Source: Hirundichthys speculiger (Eukaryota; Chordata; Actinopteri; Beloniformes; Exocoetidae). From it: 64,000 nucleotides of DNA. This document shows, piece by piece, positions 61,201-64,000 of this stretch. The stretch lies in NCBI GenBank assembly GCA_018398805.1, contig JAGFBZ010001170.1, forward strand, positions 893,001 through 957,000, in the 5' to 3' direction. A model generated the notes under the pieces. The model saw only the letters and a program-made list of their open reading frames with translations. It made no database searches and was not told the DNA's origin. The translations under genes and the position numbers were made by a program. The first letter of the stretch is position 1; the number at the start of each line of letters is the position of its first letter.

Positions 61201-63466
61201 TTTCCAAAACACCTGGCAGAGAAGTTGTTGTAGAAAAAAAGAAAAAGTATTTTTGAAGCACTAATATGTGTGAAAACCATTTGAACAGATGGCTTCTCTC
61301 CTGCTCTGCGACATCCATGCTTGGTCTCAGTATTGCACCCTTTGAATTCAAAATGAGTCCAGACATCTGATGACAGTTAGAATCCCCATCTGTCTGATTG
61401 GCTCCTGATTTTGAACGATTAAAAAAATCATGTCATTTCAGTGCCGACAGCAAAACTGCAAAAATATCTGCATCCACACTTCGTGACAGAGTATGTGTGT
61501 GTCTTCACTGCTCCTTGTTTTACATGGTGCCTTTTGTTATGAGAGTTTGTTTCTTAAAGGAGTGTGTATTTCATTTTAGGAGTTGATTCAGCTTGTGTTG
61601 CGGAGGGAGCTGGTAGAGTATAGTTGCTCCTGCTTTAAAAAGTTGCTTGGCTGTTTTTTTTTTTTTTCCTCTGGCTTTCTCTCTGTCTTTTTAAATCCAA
61701 AGCATCACAGGAGAAAGTCTCTTTTCCTCCCAGGAGCCTGTTTTGCTGCCGGGTCAACACACAGCCTTTCTCAGTTTGTCAAAAATGTTTTGGAAAGATT
61801 TGGAGGAATTATTTGAGTACATTCAAAAGGCTGCTGATGGCCGCCGAGGGCCAAGAGACATTCTAGTGATTCTGGCCTCTGACTTTTCAACTTGTCTTTA
61901 ATTCACAAGCATGTGTTTGTTTTTGAAATCTTTTTTTTTCCTTTATGCTAATCAGAGTACACTGGACTGCATGCAGGTACTTGTTGATCTCATAGGCTAA
62001 ATGATTTATCTCTCAATCACCAAACCTACCCTTGTATAGATAGAAATGCCAAACCTCTGTTGCTTCGATGGATCCCTCTCATTGATGCACAGATTTGTAC
62101 TGTACGTGCAGTTATATTTCATGTAGGAGTCAAAGCCCTGTCGTTTAAAGGGTAAAGTGGTTTTAGGTTACCATAGAGTGTGTAGATCAGGCCATAAAAA
62201 GCACATCTATAACACAGTTATCATCCCACCTATACTGAGAACAGTCACCACATTTATATTTTCTGATCTTGTTTCATGTTTGCAAGTCATCACACAGTCA
62301 GATCTGTTTTGAATAGTTTTCATTTGAGGTTTGTAGATGAATTCAGTTGATGCTTTCGATAACAATGGAGCGCAGGCTCAATCGCTCTGCTTTACATAGG
62401 TGGCAACTAACAGGAAATGTTGCTCAGACAGTTTCATGCAGAGGCTTTTTGTCAGACCAGCCTGCCAGGAAACTCCCACCGCAGCCGGAAGTGAAATCAG
62501 TCACATATAGAAGCTGAGCTGAGCTGCGACAAACCTCTGAAAAGTTTTGGCAATTAACCATGCTGTCTGATGCCTTTTGTTAAAGTGAGTGTATGACAAA
62601 AGCACTTTGGAGCCTCTCAGTAGCTGTACAGAGTTACCTGATAGATCTTTTGCTCCTGTTTACCATCATAGCAGAAAACTATCCCACCCTCCTCTTATTC
62701 AACTCTCCTTTTCCTTCTAGCCACCTGTAATTGTTTGTCATTTGTGTTTGCAGCTTATAACAAATTTCTAATATGCAGAAACCTGATCTTATCTTGTATT
62801 GCTTCACCTCATTGTGCATCAATGTGCGTTTGCTGTGCTGTCTTTTTTGTTTTTCCATCCACCAAACAGTGATTTGCTTTAAGGAAAATTAGTGAAATGT
62901 ACTGTGACATGAAAACATGTTCAAACATAAAAGATTTTTGACATTTATGAGGTTGGTTACTTTTGCTCACTTTTATTTTCAGATTACTCAAGACTAGTTT
63001 AAATCCGTCTTAAAACCTATGTTCGCAAACATTTTCTATTGAACATGATTAAAACCTGAATTTTTCAAATTGTTTGTATATTTACAAAAGTGCATTCATT
63101 TAAAGTGTTGACAGTAGAAACCTAAATCCAAGCACTACGTCACAGAATTGCCACTGACATTTCCTCTTTATCCCAAATTGACAAGATCCTATCTAATACT
63201 GATGAAAAGTGGATTTTTCCCATCATTCATTCTTCCCTGGGAATTTTCTGAATGCTTTCCGTGTTCACTGCACCTCATATCTAGTCAAAGGTACGAGAGC
63301 TGGAAGAGAAGTGCCGTAGCCAGAGCGAACAGTTTGGCTTGCTGTCCCAGGAGTTGGAAAAGTTTCGCCTGCAGGCCTCGAAAAGTGGACCTGGCCAGCT
63401 CCAGCCTCCTCAACAATCCCAGTCTGTCTGTTCTGACCAACGGAGTGAGCCTGACTACAGAACGAG
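12321..63466 (+). CDS. tspoap1: RIM-binding protein 1 (TSPO-associated protein 1), 5' part of gene, partial
   Basis: Spliced gene running off the right edge. The coding exons join in phase 0 to give about 850 residues of charged coiled coil. Blocks that match the RIM-BP family in order are [90 protein letters not shown] and [17 protein letters not shown]. The long region before the [11 protein letters not shown] block resembles RIMBP1 (TSPOAP1) more than the usual short RIMBP2, so tspoap1 is preferred. Known of the family: RIM-BPs are presynaptic active-zone scaffolds that link RIM and voltage-gated calcium channels through SH3 domains, and RIMBP1 was also found as a partner of the mitochondrial TSPO. 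The SH3 and FNIII domains are not in this window. Assignment to RIMBP1 rather than a RIMBP2 paralogue is from recalled family sequence, not a search. Confidence 0.88.
13880..13933. repeat. (AT)n microsatellite
   Basis: About 50 bases of nearly pure AT dinucleotides, directly abutting the left end of a hAT copy. Confidence 0.9.
13934..14229. mobile_element. 5' fragment of a hAT element, same family as 20349-22901
   Basis: It starts taggggtgcaacggtacagg and follows the outer element at 20349 closely through gaggtcagaggatgtctg, then breaks into a TG/TA repeat. It lacks the insertion found in the other copy, so it preserves the unoccupied site gtccaaat at 14107-14114. No right terminus was found. 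Confidence 0.82.
15788..15821. repeat. perfect short hairpin
   Basis: aaccctcattctaag and its exact reverse complement are separated by a 4-base loop (tatg) and followed by a T run. This is seen directly; no function is assigned. Confidence 0.7.
17442..17711 (+). CDS. tspoap1: tspoap1 coding exon 2
   Basis: The acceptor is ctttcag|CAG and the donor AAG|GTAAGA; length is 270 nt (90 codons), phase 0 at both ends. The sequence is hydrophilic and Gln/Glu-rich ([19 protein letters not shown]) and ends [16 protein letters not shown]. It corresponds in position to the poorly conserved stretch before the coiled coil of mammalian RIMBP1. Internal ATGs at 17451 and 17508 could start a shorter isoform from an alternative promoter. 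The acceptor is a CAGCAG tandem, so one Gln may be optional. Confidence 0.75.
19676..20000 (-). mobile_element. LINE 3'-end fragment
   Basis: Read on the minus strand, the sequence gives [19 protein letters not shown] and then [18 protein letters not shown], the C-terminal tail typical of several fish non-LTR retrotransposon ORF2 proteins. The plus-strand left flank (ttgaaatgaaaagtacttta, then ttaatccc) is the usual 3' tail of such elements. It is truncated and frameshifted. Confidence 0.65.
20010..20054. repeat. triplicated gctgattgca motif
   Basis: The decamer gctgattgca occurs three times within about 45 bases next to the LINE tail. Confidence 0.7.
21402..21682. mobile_element. inner hAT-type MITE, third level of nest
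   Basis: A 281-bp element with perfect 13-bp inverted ends tagagatgcgcgg / ccgcgcatctcta. The flanking octamers gtgtgcga (21394-21401) and ttgtgcga (21683-21690) agree at 7 of 8. It is non-coding and G/C-rich at the ends. Confidence 0.85.
21780..22003 (-). pseudogene. BED-type zinc finger exon of a hAT transposase
   Basis: The minus-strand frame from ATG at 22003 reads MAAAAAAS..., then [18 protein letters not shown] and [12 protein letters not shown]. This is the aromatic-W-x-x-F, C-x2-C, H-x-H pattern of BED fingers that bind transposon ends. It stops at a clean donor (ACC|GTAAGT) at 21780/21779, as a first coding exon would. The downstream catalytic exons are absent from the element. Confidence 0.75.
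23247..23890. mobile_element. hAT (Charlie-like) element
   Basis: The ends cagtccttctcaa and ttgagaagcgctg are the imperfect inverted repeats of Charlie-type hAT elements. Flanking octamers gactaggg (23239-23246) and gactaggc (23891-23898) agree at 7 of 8. The length is 644 bp with no intact coding region. Confidence 0.85.
24800..25780 (+). mobile_element. second Tc1-like transposon relic
   Basis: Broken plus-strand transposase: [17 protein letters not shown], then [14 protein letters not shown], then [15 protein letters not shown]. These match in order the DNA-binding domain and C-terminus of a common teleost Tc1 family (WNTFKTVASLPRSGRPSK..., KKNMAARLRF..., PPQRCERL). Several frameshifts and stops are present. 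Terminal repeats were not found and boundaries are approximate. It belongs to a different Tc1 lineage from 3693-4788. Confidence 0.75.
25781..26734 (+). other. intron 2, unassigned block
   Basis: No repeat or exon recognised. A 126-codon open frame (26059-26439) reads without any domain I know and has no splice evidence. Confidence 0.35.
26735..27270. mobile_element. Tigger/pogo-like element
   Basis: Inverted ends cagtaatccctcacactttg / caaagtgtgagggattactg (20 bp) are flanked by TA on both sides. It is 536 bp long with no intact transposase. It shares the gttaatgggg...ccgcgaa segment near its left end with the copy at 41065-41566. Confidence 0.87.
27271..29600 (+). other. intron 2, unassigned block
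   Basis: Unique-looking AT-rich sequence. A short inverted repeat (agggactg...cagtccct) lies at about 27719-27757 in a locally CG-richer patch. No exon or transposon could be supported. Confidence 0.35.
30096..30779. mobile_element. hAT-type non-autonomous element inserted in transposase
   Basis: Perfect 8-bp duplications gctcaggt at 30088-30095 and 30780-30787 bracket a 684-bp insert. The ends are caggggcgaaaatccc and gggatttccgactatg, diverged inverted repeats matching at about 12 of 16. G runs near the left end and G and C runs near the right end are prominent. There is no coding capacity. Confidence 0.82.
30788..31338 (-). pseudogene. hAT transposase N-terminal fragment (BED zinc finger)
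   Basis: The minus-strand frame has a BED finger, VVWTYFNI...CKTCNAEI...[10 protein letters not shown], followed by a linker and the start of the hAT body ([19 protein letters not shown], then [18 protein letters not shown]). The probable natural start is the Met before SVVW; the first roughly 40 codons derive from the terminal repeat. The frame ends at the insertion at 30779. On the far side it resumes after the duplicated octamer ([14 protein letters not shown]), which shows the insertion broke it. The catalytic core is absent. Confidence 0.8.
31930..32105 (+). mobile_element. tRNA-derived SINE
   Basis: It contains a perfect pol III B box, ggttcgaatcc, at about 31982-31992. This is preceded by a diverged A-box region (atggcagtgctgtcgcc) and followed by the body tgtcaggaagggcctccggc and the tail tgacccctaatatggagcag known from teleost SINEs. 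The decayed A box and body argue against a functional tRNA gene. Confidence 0.75.
32274..33429. mobile_element. non-autonomous hAT element
   Basis: The ends taggggtgtaacggtac / gtaccgttacacccta are perfectly inverted over 17 bases. The flanking duplication is atatatat on both sides, low in complexity but exact. It is 1156 bp long and carries no transposase. The right third is CG-rich and contains an array of gtcgct motifs at 33152-33237. It is related in its ends to the outer element at 20349 but not in its interior. Confidence 0.88.
33152..33237. repeat. gtcgct motif array with palindrome
   Basis: Six direct copies and one inverted copy of gtcgct lie within about 86 bases. They include the palindrome tcgctatatatagcga at about 33212-33227. 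The array sits inside the hAT element. Confidence 0.75.
34425..34665 (+). mobile_element. SINE, diverged
   Basis: The stretch aggctctgcaatgtgtcgga followed by ctgtccttgggcatgacact matches the core of a widespread teleost SINE (usually ...gtgtccttgggcaagacact). The tail aaagcactttgtagaac also fits. The B box is degenerate (gtgatttgatca). Confidence 0.6.
37889..37905. repeat. poly(G) tract after (GT)n
   Basis: Seventeen consecutive G bases after a short GT repeat. Confidence 0.85.
38049..38220 (+). mobile_element. single terminal repeat of a Tc1-like element
   Basis: It begins after TA with cagttgaaaccagaaattta and runs through the whole inner repeat (ggccagaataatgagaagga). It is the same family as 3693-4788. 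No transposase and no right end follow, so this is a solo end. Confidence 0.8.
38361..38504 (+). CDS. small membrane-protein-like open frame, doubtful
   Basis: A 47-codon frame reads [20 protein letters not shown] and then a hydrophobic stretch ([18 protein letters not shown]) that could be one membrane segment. It starts in a fair context (gagagATGg) after a possible acceptor (ttgtattcag). It lies in a GC-richer island of intron 2. I recognise no family; it may be chance. Confidence 0.15.
   Translation: MAPAGLSIRPTVQALLTDVCSETPALLLLSCICLALLSQVLVKTALL
40209..40339 (-). mobile_element. short Tigger-like MITE
   Basis: Ends cagtgatccctcg / taagggatcactg flanked by TA. At 131 bp it is an internal-deletion derivative. 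Its left end matches the reverse complement of the right end of 41065-41566, and its right end matches the left end of that copy, so it lies in the opposite orientation. Confidence 0.85.
41065..41566 (+). mobile_element. Tigger-like element
   Basis: Ends cagtgatctcttatttttcg / aattggcaaggaatcactg flanked by TA. It is 502 bp long with a C run and A run near the left end (about 41098-41130). No intact transposase; same family as 40209-40339 and related to 26735-27270. Confidence 0.85.
41751..41977. mobile_element. palindromic MITE (hAT-like ends)
   Basis: The two halves are near-exact inverted copies: caggggtgtctaaactccag at the left against the right terminus gggtttggacacctttg. Arms such as gcacacctgattcaaa / tttgaatcaggtgtgt match. 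The whole 227 bp can fold into one long hairpin. This is a common teleost MITE; no target-site duplication was convincing. Confidence 0.85.
43161..43289. repeat. (TTTC)n microsatellite
   Basis: About 128 bases of TTTC units with a few interruptions (gtctttc). It creates Phe/Leu/Ser-rich open frames that are not genes. Confidence 0.95.
43590..45540 (+). mobile_element. decayed LINE (endonuclease and reverse transcriptase remnants)
   Basis: Fragments appear in order in changing frames: DFNTHIRDN (endonuclease), [14 protein letters not shown] with [13 protein letters not shown] at about 44030-44125, [15 protein letters not shown] at about 44550-44600, and IGRPGWE at about 44990 with further reverse-transcriptase remnants to about 45470. 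The order matches a common teleost non-LTR element. It is heavily mutated and its 3' end is missing. Clade not determined. Confidence 0.72.
45541..45958 (+). other. intron 2, 3' end
   Basis: Ends in the pyrimidine tract and acceptor of exon 3 (gctgtgtttgtttttcag). No other feature seen. Confidence 0.6.
45959..46066 (+). CDS. tspoap1: tspoap1 coding exon 3
   Basis: The acceptor is gtttgtttttcag|AATGGT and the donor CTG|GTAAGA; 108 nt, 36 codons, phase 0 at both ends. It encodes a leucine-rich coiled-coil start ([18 protein letters not shown], then LREENGLL). The equivalent human block is the ELLRALGELRQRC...LKEENQML segment. A 28.2-kb intron separates it from exon 2. Confidence 0.88.
46421..46549 (+). 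CDS. tspoap1: tspoap1 coding exon 4 ([11 protein letters not shown] coiled coil)
   Basis: The acceptor is ttctgtttag|CGGAAG; the donor is a weaker GTG|GTATAC. Length 129 nt, 43 codons, phase 0. It encodes [15 protein letters not shown] and then [19 protein letters not shown], one of the most recognisable blocks of the RIMBP1/RIMBP3 N-terminal coiled coil. The end was set by the family's Val-Val junction, shared with exon 5, which starts GTG. Confidence 0.93.
46550..48161 (+). other. tspoap1 intron 4
   Basis: At about 46930-47060 the text gtgtgcttaggatcattgtc then ctgttgcatgaagcagcttc is a familiar teleost interspersed repeat, diverged and of undetermined class. The remainder shows no gene. 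Confidence 0.5.
48162..48338 (+). CDS. tspoap1: tspoap1 coding exon 5 (FARQRARDL block)
   Basis: The acceptor is ttcctttcaag|GTGAAT and the donor AAG|GTATGA; 177 nt, 59 codons, phase 0. It contains [20 protein letters not shown] and [20 protein letters not shown]. These match the RIM-BP family motif [10 protein letters not shown]...LLAKDKQIAALQRECRELQA. Confidence 0.93.
49086..49268 (+). CDS. tspoap1: tspoap1 coding exon 6 ([16 protein letters not shown] block)
   Basis: The acceptor is gtgcag|GGTTCC and the donor AAG|GTAAAG; 183 nt, 61 codons, phase 0. A conserved helix ([19 protein letters not shown]) is followed by a Ser/Asn/Gln-rich, probably disordered tail ending KDKGQEK. The tail leads into the variable linker where a candidate microexon lies (51340-51381). 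Confidence 0.92.
51340..51381 (+). CDS. tspoap1: candidate tspoap1 cassette microexon (42 nt)
   Basis: An open 14-codon segment ([14 protein letters not shown]) is flanked by a pyrimidine-rich tract and cag acceptor on the left and a GGG|GTAGGT donor on the right. It is phase 0 at both ends, so it can be included or skipped without changing frame between exons 6 and 8. Two TGC motifs (ttgccctgctctgg) lie about 15-25 nt before the acceptor, like the UGC signals of SRRM4-type neuronal microexons. Inclusion is inferred; no homologous peptide is recalled. Confidence 0.45.
53470..53730 (-). mobile_element. LINE ORF2 C-terminal fragment
   Basis: The minus strand reads [20 protein letters not shown], then [17 protein letters not shown] and [12 protein letters not shown]. 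This is the characteristic carboxyl end of a widespread teleost non-LTR retrotransposon, probably the same type as the relic at 43590-45540. Plus-strand open frames here are shadows. Confidence 0.75.
55920..56087 (+). CDS. tspoap1: tspoap1 coding exon 8 (acidic/proline linker)
   Basis: The acceptor is ttttttctgtcccatcag|GTTGTA and the donor CTG|GTGAGA; 168 nt, 56 codons, phase 0. It encodes an acidic, Pro/Ser-rich linker ([20 protein letters not shown]) ending [12 protein letters not shown]. The last residues resume the helix that continues in exon 9, parallel to human EKEQRVQQLESELSKKRKKC. A 25-T run lies just inside the following intron. Confidence 0.87.
56088..59923 (+). other. tspoap1 intron 8
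   Basis: It has T runs at 56104-56128 and 56163-56182 and an A run at 56615-56634. At about 56418-56490, aatcagtcaaactttatttg then gcagagtgctttacataatt is a common fish repeat tail. At about 58035-58110, a related module (atcaattcagtttaccttat, then caattcacaac) occurs. No exon was supported in the remaining sequence. Confidence 0.5.
56104..56182. repeat. two poly(T) tracts
   Basis: Runs of 25 and 20 T bases separated by 34 bases, starting 17 bases after the exon 8 donor. Confidence 0.9.
59924..60007 (+). CDS. tspoap1: tspoap1 coding exon 9 ([13 protein letters not shown] block)
   Basis: The acceptor is gctgtccgtccag|GAACGT and the donor TTA|GTAAGC; 84 nt, 28 codons, phase 0. It encodes [18 protein letters not shown] followed by [10 protein letters not shown], which matches the RIMBP1 block ELSKKRKKCESLEQEARKKQRRC. 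The next intron is only 89 bp and its reading frame happens to stay open, but retention would shift the frame because 89 is not a multiple of three. Confidence 0.93.
60097..60186 (+). CDS. tspoap1: tspoap1 coding exon 10
   Basis: The acceptor is tatatttaacag|GAGAGC and the donor CAG|GTCAGT; 90 nt, 30 codons, phase 0. It encodes continuous coiled coil ([20 protein letters not shown], then [10 protein letters not shown]), parallel to human ELQLRQAQNENARLVEEN. Confidence 0.92.
60333..60455 (+). CDS. tspoap1: tspoap1 coding exon 11
   Basis: The acceptor is gttgtttctcag|ACTCGG and the donor AAG|GTACAG; 123 nt, 41 codons, phase 0. It encodes [20 protein letters not shown] followed by [14 protein letters not shown]. 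The LESLEQVLK ending is a RIMBP1 hallmark directly before the HMREVA block. Confidence 0.93.
60552..60656 (+). CDS. tspoap1: tspoap1 coding exon 12 ([19 protein letters not shown])
   Basis: The acceptor is ccggtcag|CATATG and the donor CGG|GTAAGA; 105 nt, 35 codons, phase 0. It encodes the most conserved segment of the RIM-BP coiled coil, [19 protein letters not shown] followed by [10 protein letters not shown]. In RIMBP2 the equivalent [18 protein letters not shown] is the start of the usual protein, so this exon anchors the family assignment. Confidence 0.96.
60885..60935 (+). CDS. tspoap1: tspoap1 coding exon 13 (51 nt)
   Basis: The acceptor is tttttaatcattag|GCTCAG and the donor GAG|GTGAGT; 17 codons, phase 0. 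It encodes [17 protein letters not shown], matching AQ(A/V)EA..EHEGAVQLLE of the RIM-BP family. Confidence 0.92.
60936..63284 (+). other. tspoap1 introns 13 and 14 around the 21-nt exon
   Basis: 1020 bp and 1308 bp of noncoding sequence on either side of 61956-61976. No mobile element was recognised. Confidence 0.55.
61956..61976 (+). CDS. tspoap1: tspoap1 coding exon 14, 21-nt microexon
   Basis: Seven codons, STLDCMQ, lie between a pyrimidine-rich acceptor (tttttttttcctttatgctaatcag) and a CAG|GTACTT donor, phase 0. The family reads LLESTLDSMQ(S/A)(K/R)VRELEE, so this microexon exactly fills the gap between exons 13 and 15. It is too short to be called from an open reading frame alone; the homology decides it. 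Confidence 0.88.
63285..63466 (+). CDS. tspoap1: tspoap1 coding exon 15, with apparent +1 frameshift
   Basis: The acceptor is atctag|TCAAAG and the donor AACGAG|GTGAGC. The first 32 codons ([32 protein letters not shown]) are strongly RIM-BP. After the AAAA run at 63381-63384 the opening frame reads [12 protein letters not shown]. The frame reached by ignoring one A instead reads [10 protein letters not shown]...LTNGV, which resembles the family's K(I)DLL...NG segment. Either frame stays open to the donor, giving phase 2 or, after removing one A, phase 1. This may be an assembly error in a homopolymer, an allele, or true divergence. Confidence 0.85.
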
Positions 63467-64000
63467 GTGAGCTGCTTAGCTCTTTTACTGATTCTTTAAT
63501 GGAGTTATCCATTTGAACTGCACTTTTTTTTTTGTTGCATATTTCTTTTAACAACCAGCTGAGAGAAACAGGCTCACTTTGGTTCATGTTTCGCACTTAC
63601 CTTCACAATAATATGTTATTAGCAGAAACAGAACTGAACATTTTTAAATGCAGAGTGATGCCAATCATAATTTTCAAGCGGCGACTTCACCTGTCATAAA
63701 AAAAAAATTCTTTAAAGTGCTTTATTTGAAGATAATCTTCTAATTTAATTATGACAGATCTCCAATTTAGCTTTCATGTTCTGTAATCATTGGCTGTGTT
63801 CAATTCTACATAGAACATTATGGGTACATTGTGATTTTTCCAAAATGCAGTATGCAGTAAATACCCTGATGATGCTACCTGGAATAATTTAAAGTCTGCT
63901 TTGCATTCTCTATCCCATACTGTAATGGGAATCTGCTGTGGAAGCTGCTATGACAGGCAGTAGCAGTATCACTTACATGGTGCCATACTACAGCCTACGG
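63467..64000 (+). other. start of tspoap1 intron 15
   Basis: Begins gtgagc. No further exon is visible before the window ends; the next exon is outside. Confidence 0.6.

Overview
The window is vertebrate nuclear DNA and most probably from a teleost fish. It is AT-rich, has GT-AG spliced exons spread over tens of kilobases, and carries teleost-style interspersed repeats: hAT elements with 8-bp target-site duplications (TSDs), Tc1-like and Tigger-like elements, tRNA-derived SINEs and decayed LINEs. There is no sign of operons, bacterial genes, CRISPR or rRNA.

Only one protein-coding gene can be supported. It is the 5' part of a RIM-binding-protein gene, best matched to tspoap1 (RIMBP1/BZRAP1), on the + strand. 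Fourteen coding exons are well supported, at 12321-13184, 17442-17711, 45959-46066, 46421-46549, 48162-48338, 49086-49268, 55920-56087, 59924-60007, 60097-60186, 60333-60455, 60552-60656, 60885-60935, 61956-61976 and 63285-63466. A further 42-nt microexon is a candidate at 51340-51381. Together they encode about 850 residues of charged N-terminal coiled coil. The SH3 and fibronectin III domains of the family must lie beyond base 64000. Every internal junction seen is phase 0. The first exon looks like the N-terminus of RIMBP3. The last exon carries an apparent 1-bp frameshift in an A run.

Layout: 1-12320 is upstream noncoding DNA with a Tc1-like relic (3693-4788), a SINE fragment, a CpG-elevated candidate promoter with a possible noncoding first exon (about 8040-8802) and a DNA-transposon relic (about 9322-10200). 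12321-17711 holds the first two coding exons. 17712-45958 is a 28-kb intron that collects most of the mobile elements: a three-level nest of hAT elements (20349-22901), a second two-level nest (29601-31383), further hAT copies (23247-23890, 32274-33429), a Tc1 relic (24800-25780), three Tigger-like elements, a palindromic MITE, two SINEs and a LINE relic. 45959-63466 holds the remaining exons. They are compact between 59.9 and 61.0 kb, where introns are 89-228 bp. 63467-64000 is the start of the next intron.

The most rewarding structures are the two transposon nests, whose order of insertion can be read from the TSDs, with a paralogous empty site for one step at 14107-14114. In the host gene they are the RIMBP3-like first exon, the candidate microexon and the apparent frameshift.
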